This document shows, one piece after another, positions 1 to 7,373 of a stretch of DNA of 20,961 nucleotides. The notes under the pieces are model-generated. The model ran no database searches. It was not told the DNA's origin and was given only the letters and a program-made list of their open reading frames with translations. Source of the stretch: JANPGR01 sp031424015 (GTDB taxonomy: Bacteria; Patescibacteriota; Minisyncoccia; Phycocordibacterales; UBA1006). The DNA lies in assembly GCA_031424015.1 (NCBI GenBank), contig JANPGR010000041.1, positions 1 to 20,961 of the forward strand, in the 5' to 3' direction. The number at the start of each line of letters is the position of its first letter. The first letter of the stretch is position 1. Position numbers and translations under genes: made by a program.

Positions 1-174
1 TTCAGCAGGAGAAACACTGCTTTGAAGCAAGAATTCTATCCTTTCTCTGTCTTTTTTTGAAAGACAAATGTGATGTTTTTTCATATTTTCTCATTCTAAT
101 ACATTCTAGTAATTGTTGCATTAGATGTGTGAGAAGAAGATCAAAAAGTAGGAGAATTTTACGATCAAAAATAA

Positions 175-1386
175 CTATGGCTTTTTCTGCGAAACAGCAA
201 ACACGATCGCAGCGATACCTACCATGATAGAACCAAACAGCAGTGGCGTAGCTATGATAAACTGCGTGGCGATGAACCCCGCGCATAGGGGTATGATGGC
301 TTGAGACAGAGAAGACATAGATGCGTTGATTCCCATAATTTCACCCTGATTATTGCCGGTACTCGACCGCGAAACTGTTGCGGGTAAATTTGCATTGGTT
401 AGCCCTGCTGCGATGTTGAACAGTGGAATAATAGCATAGAGCAACCACACCGTGTGTACTAGTGCGTAGATGGCCAATGTACTGGCGAGCACGATCAGTG
501 AAATTTGTATAATTTTGTTTGATGACACACGACCTGACAGCTTGCGATTGATGAGTAGCTGTGTGATCAGTATCCACACTCCTTGCACAGCAAAATACAA
601 ACCAATAGCGCGCTCGGAAAATCCAAACCTCTGGATTAAAAAAGCTGCAAAGAAACTGGTATAAAACGTAAATCCAGCAGAATAAAACAGAGTAGTAGTG
701 AATAGCTTTGCAAGCTGTGGATGACGGAAACCAGACATTACAGAGCGAAATGGGGATACGAGGGATAGCTTTTTTCTCTGTAATGATTTTATCGTAATTG
801 TTTCTGGTAGTAACATCAGCACCATAACAGCTGATGTCAGTGACAGTACTGTTGCTAAAATAAATGGATACAGAGGGCTGTAGTGACCCAGAATTCCGCC
901 TATAGATGGTCCTAATATAAAACCCATACCGAACGCCGCCCCGATCAGGCCGAAATTCTTTGCTCTATGTTCAGGTTTTGTTATGTCCGATATTGCTGCC
1001 TGTGCAACAGAAATATTGCCACCGGTGATTCCGTCCAACGCCCTTGAAATAAACAACAGTGGCAATGATCGCAACGCGAGTCCGAGAATAAAGAGAACGT
1101 ACCCAATCATGGTTCCAAACAATGATATTGCCAGTACTGGCTTGCGTCCATAATGATCTGATAAATCTCCTAATACAGGAGCTGCAAAAAATTGCATGAT
1201 CGGATACATGGCAGAAATAACACCGAGTAGCAGCAGTGCGTAGGGCACTAATGGTGGTGTCAGTATATAAAAAGCAGAATCAGTAGCAGTGAATAGTGCG
1301 GGGATGATCGGGATCAATATACCAATACCCAACATATCGAGGAACACGATACCGACGAGGATGAGTAGCGTACGGTTTTGTTTCAT
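175..1386 (-). CDS. MFS drug/tetracycline-type efflux transporter
   Basis: A 403-residue, strongly hydrophobic protein with about 12 predicted membrane helices, expected in the cytoplasmic membrane as a proton-driven exporter. The first helix carries the LDMLGIGILIPIIP signature typical of the TetA/multidrug branch of the major facilitator superfamily. Residues 73-83 (GDLSDHYGRKP) are the classical MFS motif A in the loop between helices 2 and 3, and RALDGITGGN around 120 is also typical. The frame is open from a GTG at 1404, but I choose the ATG at 1386: an extended -10 element on this strand (1395-1403) lies 8 nt upstream, matching the start pattern of other genes here, and it would overlap the GTG start. 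The stop is TAG. The gene is divergent from the truncated dinD-like gene. The substrate cannot be told from sequence; tetracycline resistance is not established. Confidence 0.9.
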   Translation of the reverse strand: MKQNRTLLILVGIVFLDMLGIGILIPIIPALFTATDSAFYILTPPLVPYALLLLGVISAMYPIMQFFAAPVLGDLSDHYGRKPVLAISLFGTMIGYVLFILGLALRSLPLLFISRALDGITGGNISVAQAAISDITKPEHRAKNFGLIGAAFGMGFILGPSIGGILGHYSPLYPFILATVLSLTSAVMVLMLLPETITIKSLQRKKLSLVSPFRSVMSGFRHPQLAKLFTTTLFYSAGFTFYTSFFAAFLIQRFGFSERAIGLYFAVQGVWILITQLLINRKLSGRVSSNKIIQISLIVLASTLAIYALVHTVWLLYAIIPLFNIAAGLTNANLPATVSRSSTGNNQGEIMGINASMSSLSQAIIPLCAGFIATQFIIATPLLFGSIMVGIAAIVFAVSQKKP

Positions 1387-1394
1387 ATCGTTGC

Positions 1395-1403
1395 ATACTA
1401 CCA
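1395..1403 (-). promoter_or_regulatory. Extended -10 promoter of the MFS gene
   Basis: Reading the minus strand, TGGTAGTAT is a TGn-extended -10 hexamer ending 8 nt before the ATG at 1386. Transcription would start at or next to the A of the ATG, giving a leaderless mRNA. No Shine-Dalgarno sequence is visible. Confidence 0.5.
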
Positions 1404-1464
1404 CAGAACTATGGATTTGTGATATATAGAAAAAATAGAGTTTTTGGTGTAAACTACTCTATAT

Positions 1465-1788
1465 ATGGATACAACGCTACAAAAAATACAAACCAGACTA
1501 GAAGAAATCAAGCGAATCAATCAAGGTCTGGAATATTGGTCTGCCCGAGATTTGATGAGTATTTTTGGTTACAGTGAATGGCGAAAATTTTCAGCAGTAG
1601 TAGAAAAAGCAAAACAAGCGTGCGAGAACAGTGATCAAGTTGTCCACAACCATTTTGTCGACGCCGACAAAATGGTCTTGACAGGTTCTGGTGCTAGTCG
1701 TATCGTAAATGATCATTATATGACACGGTATGGATGTTATCTGATCGCTCAAAATGGTGACCCGAGAAAAAATAAGTCTGTATTGTAA
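1465..1788 (+). pseudogene. Truncated DinD-like gene (N-terminal part only)
   Basis: Encodes 107 residues that match the N-terminal half of the DinD family: the EYWSARDLMSIFGYSEWRKF block near residue 23, then the EKAKQAC, SGASR and YGCYLIAQNGDPRK blocks. It is recognisably similar to the intact DinD gene at 4117-4917, but the reading stops five residues after DPRK, exactly where the intact protein continues into VEIAKAQAYFAIQTRR. The C-terminal 150 or so residues are missing, and the following DNA belongs to an oppositely oriented GNAT gene. It may be a decayed remnant cut off by rearrangement, or a short expressed fragment. A weak -10-like TAAACT (1450-1455) lies 9 nt before the ATG. Whether it is made or has any role is unknown. 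Confidence 0.75.
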
Positions 1789-1798
1789 AAAATCTAGA

Positions 1799-2281
1799 TT
1801 ATATTTTCTTTACAAATACCACATCCAGATCATCCCCATGATGATACAGATCTGTGATCGTTTCGATCGTGTATCCATGTTTTTGTAAAAATCGGATCAT
1901 TTGAATGTTGCTCTGTTTGCAGTCGATCAGGATTTTTTCTGCTTGCAAGTAGTATTTGATTTCGTGTTCAGTATTTTTCAACAGGAAACTGCCAATATAT
2001 CTGCCGCGATCAGTAGGGCGCACAGTGATGTTGCGTATTTCTGCTGTGCCTGATAATTCTGGGTGATTCTGATAAATTATCACACCTGACACATCAGACC
2101 TATCCAGACAAATACTGGCGATTTTGACTCCGGATTTCAACTGTGGGTGAACTTTGTTTTCCAGCCATTGTCCGTGTTGCGAATACGATGCCTGGGGAAT
2201 GTATAATCGTGGTCCTTGTAAAAACTGTACGATCTCGTCAGCTCGGGCGTCGGTCTGTTCGTTGGTGATTCGGTAGTCCAT
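1799..2281 (-). CDS. GNAT-family N-acetyltransferase
   Basis: A 160-residue protein with the GNAT acetyl-CoA fold. Motif A is visible at residues 84-104, with the V-x-P-x-x-R-G-x-x-I-G pyrophosphate-binding signature at 87-97 (VRPTDRGRYIG). Downstream, IQMIRFLQKHGY (about 126-137) fits motif B, where an asparagine or similar residue precedes the final helix. It would transfer an acetyl group from acetyl-CoA to an amine; the substrate is not identifiable. The ATG at 2281 is 7 nt after the stop of the OmdA-like gene on the same strand, so the two are probably one transcript. Its stop meets the truncated dinD-like gene tail to tail, only about 10 nt apart. Length is normal for the family. Confidence 0.88.
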   Translation of the reverse strand: MDYRITNEQTDARADEIVQFLQGPRLYIPQASYSQHGQWLENKVHPQLKSGVKIASICLDRSDVSGVIIYQNHPELSGTAEIRNITVRPTDRGRYIGSFLLKNTEHEIKYYLQAEKILIDCKQSNIQMIRFLQKHGYTIETITDLYHHGDDLDVVFVKKI

Positions 2282-2288
2282 ATTAGAT

Positions 2289-2531
2289 TTATTTTCTATG
2301 CGGACACCCGGCCCAGCAGCAGGGCCTGCGTTCTCCTCGGTTCAATTTGTCCTGCATGATGTCCATTCTACGGCCGGTCGTTTCTGTCTTTTTCGCGGAG
2401 GTGATCCAACAGATCCATTCATTGCGTGCCAGCGGTGTCAATCCATTCCAAATCTCCGCCAAGCCTTGCCCCTGCGCAAAACGGGTGATCTCTGGTGTCA
2501 GGGTGTGTACCGATCCGGGTAGTAATTTCAT
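2289..2531 (-). CDS. OmdA/YdeI-like small protein
   Basis: An 80-residue protein whose C-terminal half (31-80) matches the short YdeI/OmpD-associated (OmdA, bacteriocin-protection) type. LTPLARNEWICWITSAKK is followed by ETTGRRMDIM and a cysteine-rich end RRPCCWAGCPHR (C71, C72, C76). Members of this short form are usually 70-90 residues, so it looks complete. The biochemical role is not known; the bacteriocin-protection label comes from distant homologues and should not be taken as function. The family name is recalled from memory, not searched. It is first in a two-gene operon with the GNAT gene 7 nt downstream and divergent from hsdM. A TGATATACT extended -10 on this strand (2558-2566) would drive it with a short leader of about 20 nt. 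Confidence 0.75.
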   Translation of the reverse strand: MKLLPGSVHTLTPEITRFAQGQGLAEIWNGLTPLARNEWICWITSAKKTETTGRRMDIMQDKLNRGERRPCCWAGCPHRK

Positions 2532-2557
2532 ATATTTGTCAAATAGTTAACCATAAC

Positions 2558-2566
2558 AGTATATCA
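2558..2566 (-). promoter_or_regulatory. Extended -10 promoter of the OmdA-GNAT operon
   Basis: On the minus strand TGATATACT is a TGn-extended -10 element, 26 nt upstream of the ATG at 2531. It lies back to back with the hsdM promoter about 15 nt away, so the two divergent units share a very short control region. Confidence 0.45.
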
Positions 2567-2580
2567 GATTTTGTGTTTTG

Positions 2581-2589
2581 TGGTATACT
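2581..2589 (+). promoter_or_regulatory. Extended -10 promoter of the type I R-M operon
   Basis: TGGTATACT, a TGn-extended -10 hexamer, ends 7 nt before the hsdM ATG at 2597. Predicted transcription begins at the start codon, so the first gene of the operon is probably read from a leaderless mRNA. No convincing -35 box is seen at the usual distance. Confidence 0.55.
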
Positions 2590-2596
2590 AAAAAAT

Positions 2597-4105
2597 ATGA
2601 GCAATCAGAAAATACAGTCAAATTTTGAACAGCAATTATTTAAATCTGCTGATAAATTACGAAAAAATATAGATGCAGCGGAATATAAAAATGTTGTGCT
2701 AGGTCTCATATTCTTGAAGTATATTTCTGAATCATTTCAAGAGTTATATGATCAATTAAAAATCGATGAATACGCAGATCCGGAAGATCGTGATGAATAT
2801 ATTGCAAAAAACGTGTTCTTTGTACCCGAACCTGCCCGGTGGGTACATATACATGCGAGCGCGAAAATGCCATCCATAGGAACAATACTCGACAACGCAA
2901 TGGAAGCAATAGAAAAAGAAAACCCTGACCTGCGGAATGTTCTTCCGCATGTGTATGGTCGAGCGAATTTGGACAAGGCATCATTGGGCGAACTCATAGA
3001 CCTTATATCAAATACGCAATTACAGGTGGAGCATAATAATACAAAAGATCTCTTTGGTCGTGTGTATGAATATTTCTTGGGTGAGTTTGCAAACGCAGAA
3101 GGTAAAAAAGGTGGCCAATTTTACACCCCTAAATCAATTGTAAAATTGATGGTAGAAATGATAGAGCCATATAAGGGTCGCGTGTATGACCCTGCGTGTG
3201 GTAGTGGTGGGATGTTTATCATGAGTGAAAAATTTGTACATGAACACAGTGGAAATATTCGTGATATAACAATTTACGGTCAAGAGTCCAATCAAACCAC
3301 ATGGAAATTATCAAAAATGAATATGGCTATTCGTAATATCAATTCAAAATTCGTATTATGGAATACTGAAGGTTCATTCCTGCGTGATATGCACCCAGAC
3401 CTCAAGGCGGACTATGTTCTGGCAAATCCACCATTTAATCAGTCTGATTGGGGTGTAGAATTATTATCCGATGATGCACGGTGGAAATACGGAACACCGC
3501 CATCAGGGAATGCGAATTTTGGGTGGATGCAACACATGTTGTATCACTTGTCAGTAAATGGAGTAATGGCGACAGTTCTCGCAAATGGGTCATTATCATC
3601 GAACACAAGTGGCGAGGGGGATATACGACGATCCTTGGTGCAGGCCGGCCTCGTTGAATGTATCGTCGCTCTACCAAAACAATTGTTCTATAACACAGGT
3701 ATTCCTGCGTGTATTTGGATACTTCGTCGAGGTCGCACAAATACAGATACAACATTGTTTATTGACGCATCAGAAATGGGATATATGGAAGACCGCGTAC
3801 ACAGAAAATTATCAGATGAAGATTTAGACAGAATTACGCAAACTTATCATGCCTGGCGTAAGAATGATGGCTATGAAAATATGCGCGGTTTTTGTATGTC
3901 TGCATCAATGGCTGACATGGAAAAACACGGATTTGTTTTAACCCCTGGACGATATGTAGGTATATCTGAAGTTGTCGATGACGGAATACCATTTGGTGAC
4001 AAAATGAAATCACTTACTGATACACTACGCGATCAGATGGCACAAGAACAGATACTGAATGCGGAGATAAAAAAGCAATTAGAAAAAATAGGGTTTTCAT
4101 TGTAA
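2597..4105 (+). CDS. hsdM: Type I restriction-modification system, DNA methyltransferase subunit
   Basis: A 502-residue N6-adenine methyltransferase, the modification (M) subunit of a type I system; two copies join one HsdS to methylate the recognition sequence. The HsdM_N helical domain covers about 1-140. It is followed by GQFYTP (173-178), the SAM-binding motif DPACGSGGM (198-206) and the catalytic NPPF (277-280), the complete set expected of an active gamma-type adenine methylase. The frame is open upstream to 2495, but the ATG at 2597 is preferred: SNQKIQSNFEQQLFKSADKLR is the normal N-terminus and an extended -10 lies just before it. The dinD gene starts 11 nt after its TAA. Length is normal for the family. 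Confidence 0.97.
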   Translation: MSNQKIQSNFEQQLFKSADKLRKNIDAAEYKNVVLGLIFLKYISESFQELYDQLKIDEYADPEDRDEYIAKNVFFVPEPARWVHIHASAKMPSIGTILDNAMEAIEKENPDLRNVLPHVYGRANLDKASLGELIDLISNTQLQVEHNNTKDLFGRVYEYFLGEFANAEGKKGGQFYTPKSIVKLMVEMIEPYKGRVYDPACGSGGMFIMSEKFVHEHSGNIRDITIYGQESNQTTWKLSKMNMAIRNINSKFVLWNTEGSFLRDMHPDLKADYVLANPPFNQSDWGVELLSDDARWKYGTPPSGNANFGWMQHMLYHLSVNGVMATVLANGSLSSNTSGEGDIRRSLVQAGLVECIVALPKQLFYNTGIPACIWILRRGRTNTDTTLFIDASEMGYMEDRVHRKLSDEDLDRITQTYHAWRKNDGYENMRGFCMSASMADMEKHGFVLTPGRYVGISEVVDDGIPFGDKMKSLTDTLRDQMAQEQILNAEIKKQLEKIGFSL

Positions 4106-4116
4106 AATAACAATAT

Positions 4117-4917
4117 ATGAATGAAAATATATTTGAAAAGATAAAGAGAATTAATGAATATGGACAAGAATACTGGATGGCCCGTGAATTCGCAAAGATT
4201 CTCGGCTATGCAGATTTTGGTAATTTTGAAAATATCATTGAAAAAGCAAAGATATCCTGTATAACATCAAAGCAAGATAGTCAAGAACATTTCGGTGACA
4301 TCACCGAGATGTTAGAACTTGCAAATGGTGCAAAAAGGGGATTTCCCAGCTATGCGCTCTCTCGATATGCCTGCTACTTGATAGCCCAAAACGGTGACCC
4401 ACGCAAGGTTGAAATAGCCAAAGCCCAAGCATATTTTGCTATCCAAACACGCAGGCAAGAAATCACCGACAAACTCATAGAAGATGGTAAACGCGTATTT
4501 TTGCGCGATGAAATGAAAGAGCATAATAAAAATCTTGCCAGTGCAGCAAAACAAGCGGGTGTTACTAATTATGCGCAATTCCAAGACGCAGGATATATGG
4601 GATTGTATGGAGGGTTGCGACTCAAAGACATAAAACAAGTAAAACATTTAGGTGATAAACATAATGTTCTTGATCATATGGGGAGCGAGGAATTAGCTGC
4701 TAATTTATTCCGAGCAACCCAAGCAGAAGCAAAATTAAAGAGGGAAGGAATCCGCGGTCAAGTAAATGCAAGTTTGGCACACAAACAAGTGGGTCAAAAA
4801 GTTCGCGCAACCATTGCAGAGCTTGGTGGAACTATGCCCGAGAAATTACCAACAGAGGAAAATATAAAAGAATCAAGGAAGCGTCTCAAAGGTGAATCAA
4901 AAAATAAATTGAAATAA
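4117..4917 (+). CDS. dinD: DinD-family (DNA damage-inducible protein D-like) protein
   Basis: A 266-residue protein close in length to Escherichia coli DinD (about 274). It has the family N-terminal block (EYWMAREFAKILGYADFGNF, about 18-37), SRYACYLIAQNGDPRK (about 87-102), AYFAIQTRRQE, and the C-terminal EELAANLFRATQAEAKLKREGI and VGQKVRATI blocks. The N-terminal region resembles BRO-N type DNA-binding modules. E. coli DinD is LexA-regulated and its protein has been reported to inhibit RecA activities in vitro; whether that applies here is inference. It sits 11 nt after hsdM and 1 nt before hsdS, so it is expressed with the restriction system, a placement seen for related accessory genes in type I loci. 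A damage or recombination link, or control of restriction, is possible but not shown. A truncated relative lies at 1465-1788. Confidence 0.9.
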   Translation: MNENIFEKIKRINEYGQEYWMAREFAKILGYADFGNFENIIEKAKISCITSKQDSQEHFGDITEMLELANGAKRGFPSYALSRYACYLIAQNGDPRKVEIAKAQAYFAIQTRRQEITDKLIEDGKRVFLRDEMKEHNKNLASAAKQAGVTNYAQFQDAGYMGLYGGLRLKDIKQVKHLGDKHNVLDHMGSEELAANLFRATQAEAKLKREGIRGQVNASLAHKQVGQKVRATIAELGGTMPEKLPTEENIKESRKRLKGESKNKLK

Positions 4918-4918
4918 T

Positions 4919-6241
4919 ATGTCAAAACATACAGAACAACAGAATAATGACAATGACGCAAAAAGAAATCTTGCAGATCCAGATAATTCCGGCTCGCTAC
5001 GCTCGCCGGCAACCCCAACCCCCTCTGGCTCGGCTAACGCCTCGCCAGTAATCCCTGATGGTTGGGTTGAAACGTCTTTAGGGGATATTGTTGAACTTGC
5101 CCAAGGGGTAGCAATTAACGCAAAAACAAATCATGTTTTATCCGATAAAGAAAATGGTCTACCATTATTGAAGATAAATAATTTAGTTAATAAGACTGTT
5201 GATCAATGGGCTAATCCAGAATTAGTTACGCCTAAAGCAATTTTGAAAAAAGAAGATGTAATATTCACGAGGACGGGCCAGGTTGGCTGGGTTTTTACTG
5301 GGAAAATTGGGATATTACATAATAACAGTTTTAAAGTTATTCCTAGCTCGAAGTTGAATACTAAATTTTTATATTGGTTCTTAAAACAAAAAATAGTTTT
5401 TGATTACGTGCAAAAAGTTGCATCAGGTTCAGCTCAACCGGACTTAAATCATGATGCGTTTAAAACAATTAAAATTACTCTCCCTTCTCTCCCCGAACAA
5501 ACCGCCATCGCCTCACTCCTCTCCTCATTCGACAACAAAATCGAACTCTTGCGCGTAGAAAATGCCACACTCGAATCCCTCGCCCAAACCATATTTCACG
5601 AACACTTTGGGAAATATTCTCCCGATCACCCCGAAGACCTGCCTGATGGTTGGCGAGTAGGGAAACTAGGTGAAGAGTTTGATATTTCAATTGGTAGAAC
5701 ACCTCCGCGAATTGAATCAAAATGGTTTTCTAATATACCTATTGGGAAAAAATGGATTTCTATTAAGGATATAGGAAATTGTGGAGTTTATATTTTTGAT
5801 ACATCCGAGTATCTAACCAATGAAGCAGTAGAAAAATTTAATATCCCAGTAATTCCAAAAAATACAACCATCCTGAGCTTTAAAATGACTGTCGGCAAAT
5901 TGACTGTCACTACTGAAGAGATGTTATCAAATGAGGCAATCGCTCATTTAAAAATAAAAAATGATTCGTATCTAACAACTGAGTTTATCTATCTGTTTTT
6001 GCAGAATCTTGATTTTAACTCGCTGGGTAGCACCTCGTCGATAGTTACTGCAATCAATTCGACAATGATTAAAAATTTGAATGTTATTATTCCTGAAAAA
6101 AGTATTGTGCAAAAATTTCATGAAAAAATAATTATACTATTTGAAAAGATAAAAAATAATTCTCAAGAAATCCAAACTCTCGTCCGTAGTCGAGATGGGC
6201 TATTACCAAAACTTATGAGCGGTCAAATCCGTGTGAAATAA
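4919..6241 (+). CDS. hsdS: Type I restriction-modification system, specificity subunit
   Basis: A 440-residue HsdS with two target-recognition domains: TRD1 about 46-189 and TRD2 about 241-405. They are separated by the conserved helical spacer (LPSLPEQTAIASLLSSFDNKIELL, from about 188) and followed by the C-terminal helix ending LVRSRDGLLPKLMSGQIRV. Each TRD opens with the same PDGW...LG motif (46 and 242). HsdS chooses the bipartite DNA site for both methylation and cleavage. Oddities: a 45-residue low-complexity N-terminal extension rich in Ser, Pro, Asn and Asp, not usual in the family and containing two GC-rich palindromes (4989-5009, 5025-5048); and C-rich base composition in the spacer against AT-rich TRDs, suggesting domain shuffling. 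The ATG is 1 nt after the dinD stop. An internal start nearer residue 46 cannot be excluded, but no obvious ATG is present there. Confidence 0.95.
   Translation: MSKHTEQQNNDNDAKRNLADPDNSGSLRSPATPTPSGSANASPVIPDGWVETSLGDIVELAQGVAINAKTNHVLSDKENGLPLLKINNLVNKTVDQWANPELVTPKAILKKEDVIFTRTGQVGWVFTGKIGILHNNSFKVIPSSKLNTKFLYWFLKQKIVFDYVQKVASGSAQPDLNHDAFKTIKITLPSLPEQTAIASLLSSFDNKIELLRVENATLESLAQTIFHEHFGKYSPDHPEDLPDGWRVGKLGEEFDISIGRTPPRIESKWFSNIPIGKKWISIKDIGNCGVYIFDTSEYLTNEAVEKFNIPVIPKNTTILSFKMTVGKLTVTTEEMLSNEAIAHLKIKNDSYLTTEFIYLFLQNLDFNSLGSTSSIVTAINSTMIKNLNVIIPEKSIVQKFHEKIIILFEKIKNNSQEIQTLVRSRDGLLPKLMSGQIRVK
4989..5009. repeat. GC-rich palindrome inside the hsdS 5' end (copy 1)
   Basis: A 21-nt interrupted palindrome with arms CCGGC and GCCGG around TC-GC-TAC-GC-TC. 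It codes for residues of the atypical Ser/Pro-rich extension. A related element follows at 5025-5048 with the same plan. Confidence 0.6.
5025..5048. repeat. GC-rich palindrome inside the hsdS 5' end (copy 2)
   Basis: A 24-nt interrupted palindrome with arms CTGGC and GCCAG, an unpaired TC on each side, an inner GGC/GCC stem and a TAAC loop. Its architecture is the same as the element at 4989-5009, and both encode a Ser-Gly-Ser...Ser-Pro peptide, so the two look like tandem copies of one small palindromic element. Confidence 0.6.
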
Positions 6242-6242
6242 T

Positions 6243-7373
6243 ATGTTAGAAGAATTTAAGCCTTCATTTATTAATGTTTATGAGAAAGAGACAAACATAT
6301 TACACATAACAGATTATGCGAAAGGGAAGTACTTTGAAGTAGTTACGAATAATGATGACGGATTTGCAATTAAGACAGGAAAAAAGACAGCATTCAAGGT
6401 TTTATATATCAAAGATCCAAAGAACGATATTAGGAGTTTTGAAATTATTAAAGATGCAAGAAATAAAGAAAAAGTCTCATTAAACCTTGAGGGGTTTTCG
6501 CAAATGATTGCATTTTTGGAATTGATAAAATCTCTTGACATAAAAGGTTTAACTGAGCAAAAAATGACAATAAATTCAAGTTCAGAATACGATATTGACG
6601 ATGAAACAAGAAAGAAGATTCTAACTCTGTTGAAAACTGATAATGGTTTAGAGGTAATAGAGACCCTGCTTAAAGATGAATCTTTAACCAGTAAAGATCT
6701 TGTAAATATAGGATATAGAAAATCACAATTGAAATTATTTGAAGAGTTTATAGCTGATGAAGAAAAATTGCAAGAATATGCAAATTTAGAAGGTCGGACA
6801 GATAAGAAGCCCGAGAAAATATGGCAATATTTTTTCAATAAAAATAATTGGATATTTGGTTATGGGCTAGATTATCGAATACAAACAAATTTTGACAGTG
6901 AGGTGTCTGTTGGTGATGGGGGTACACAAGATCAAGAAAAACCCAGTGTGGATTTTTTGAACACTTATACTAATTTTACCGTACTAGTTGAACTTAAGAA
7001 ACCAACTACAGAACTATTCAAAAATTCTACTTCAGCAAGATCTGGTACATGCGGACTATCATCTGAATTAATTACAGGGTACACACAATGTTTGGAACAA
7101 AAAGCAGAATGGCAAATAAAATCTGATCATGGGAAAAATAGAAGTAAAGATGGCACTAAAGAATTAGAACAACGAACGCGTGATCCAAAGGTATTTTTAG
7201 TTATAGGTAATCTTGGGAAAGAAGTGTTGGAAGAAACAAATTTGAGTAAAAAAGATTTAATGCTTGATACTTTTGAGTTGTTCCGTAGGGATAGTAGAAA
7301 TGTTGAAATTATTACTTATGATGAATTATATGAACGAGCAAAGTTTATAGTAGAAAATTATGAAAAATCTTAA
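6243..7373 (+). CDS. Shedu-type defence nuclease (DUF4263) embedded in the R-M operon
   Basis: A 376-residue protein whose C-terminal half is a Shedu (SduA/DUF4263) PD-(D/E)xK nuclease domain. Visible are the NNWIFGYGLDYR lead-in (201-212), the catalytic D237 in VDFL, the ELKKP strand (E250, K252), a helix with Q282, and the family-typical ending TFELFRRDSRNVEIITYDELYERAKFIV (about 343-370). The N-terminal 190 residues are a separate region with no motif I recognise; in Shedu proteins this part varies and is thought to sense the target. Shedu proteins are known as single-gene anti-phage systems. Here the ATG lies 1 nt after the hsdS stop and the 3' end overlaps hsdR by 14 nt, so translation is probably coupled with the restriction subunits. 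Whether it works with the type I complex or as an independent second line is unknown. Confidence 0.9.
   Translation: MLEEFKPSFINVYEKETNILHITDYAKGKYFEVVTNNDDGFAIKTGKKTAFKVLYIKDPKNDIRSFEIIKDARNKEKVSLNLEGFSQMIAFLELIKSLDIKGLTEQKMTINSSSEYDIDDETRKKILTLLKTDNGLEVIETLLKDESLTSKDLVNIGYRKSQLKLFEEFIADEEKLQEYANLEGRTDKKPEKIWQYFFNKNNWIFGYGLDYRIQTNFDSEVSVGDGGTQDQEKPSVDFLNTYTNFTVLVELKKPTTELFKNSTSARSGTCGLSSELITGYTQCLEQKAEWQIKSDHGKNRSKDGTKELEQRTRDPKVFLVIGNLGKEVLEETNLSKKDLMLDTFELFRRDSRNVEIITYDELYERAKFIVENYEKS

Noticed and set aside
2..286. 94-residue minus-strand frame at the left edge
   Set aside because: It overlaps the end of the MFS gene by over 100 bp, is rich in Cys, His and Arg without motifs, and has no credible start signal.
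2289..2550. Plus-strand frames across the OmdA-like gene, one in frame with hsdM from 2495
   Set aside because: The minus-strand frame has a recognisable family pattern, and the hsdM N-terminus and promoter fit the ATG at 2597.
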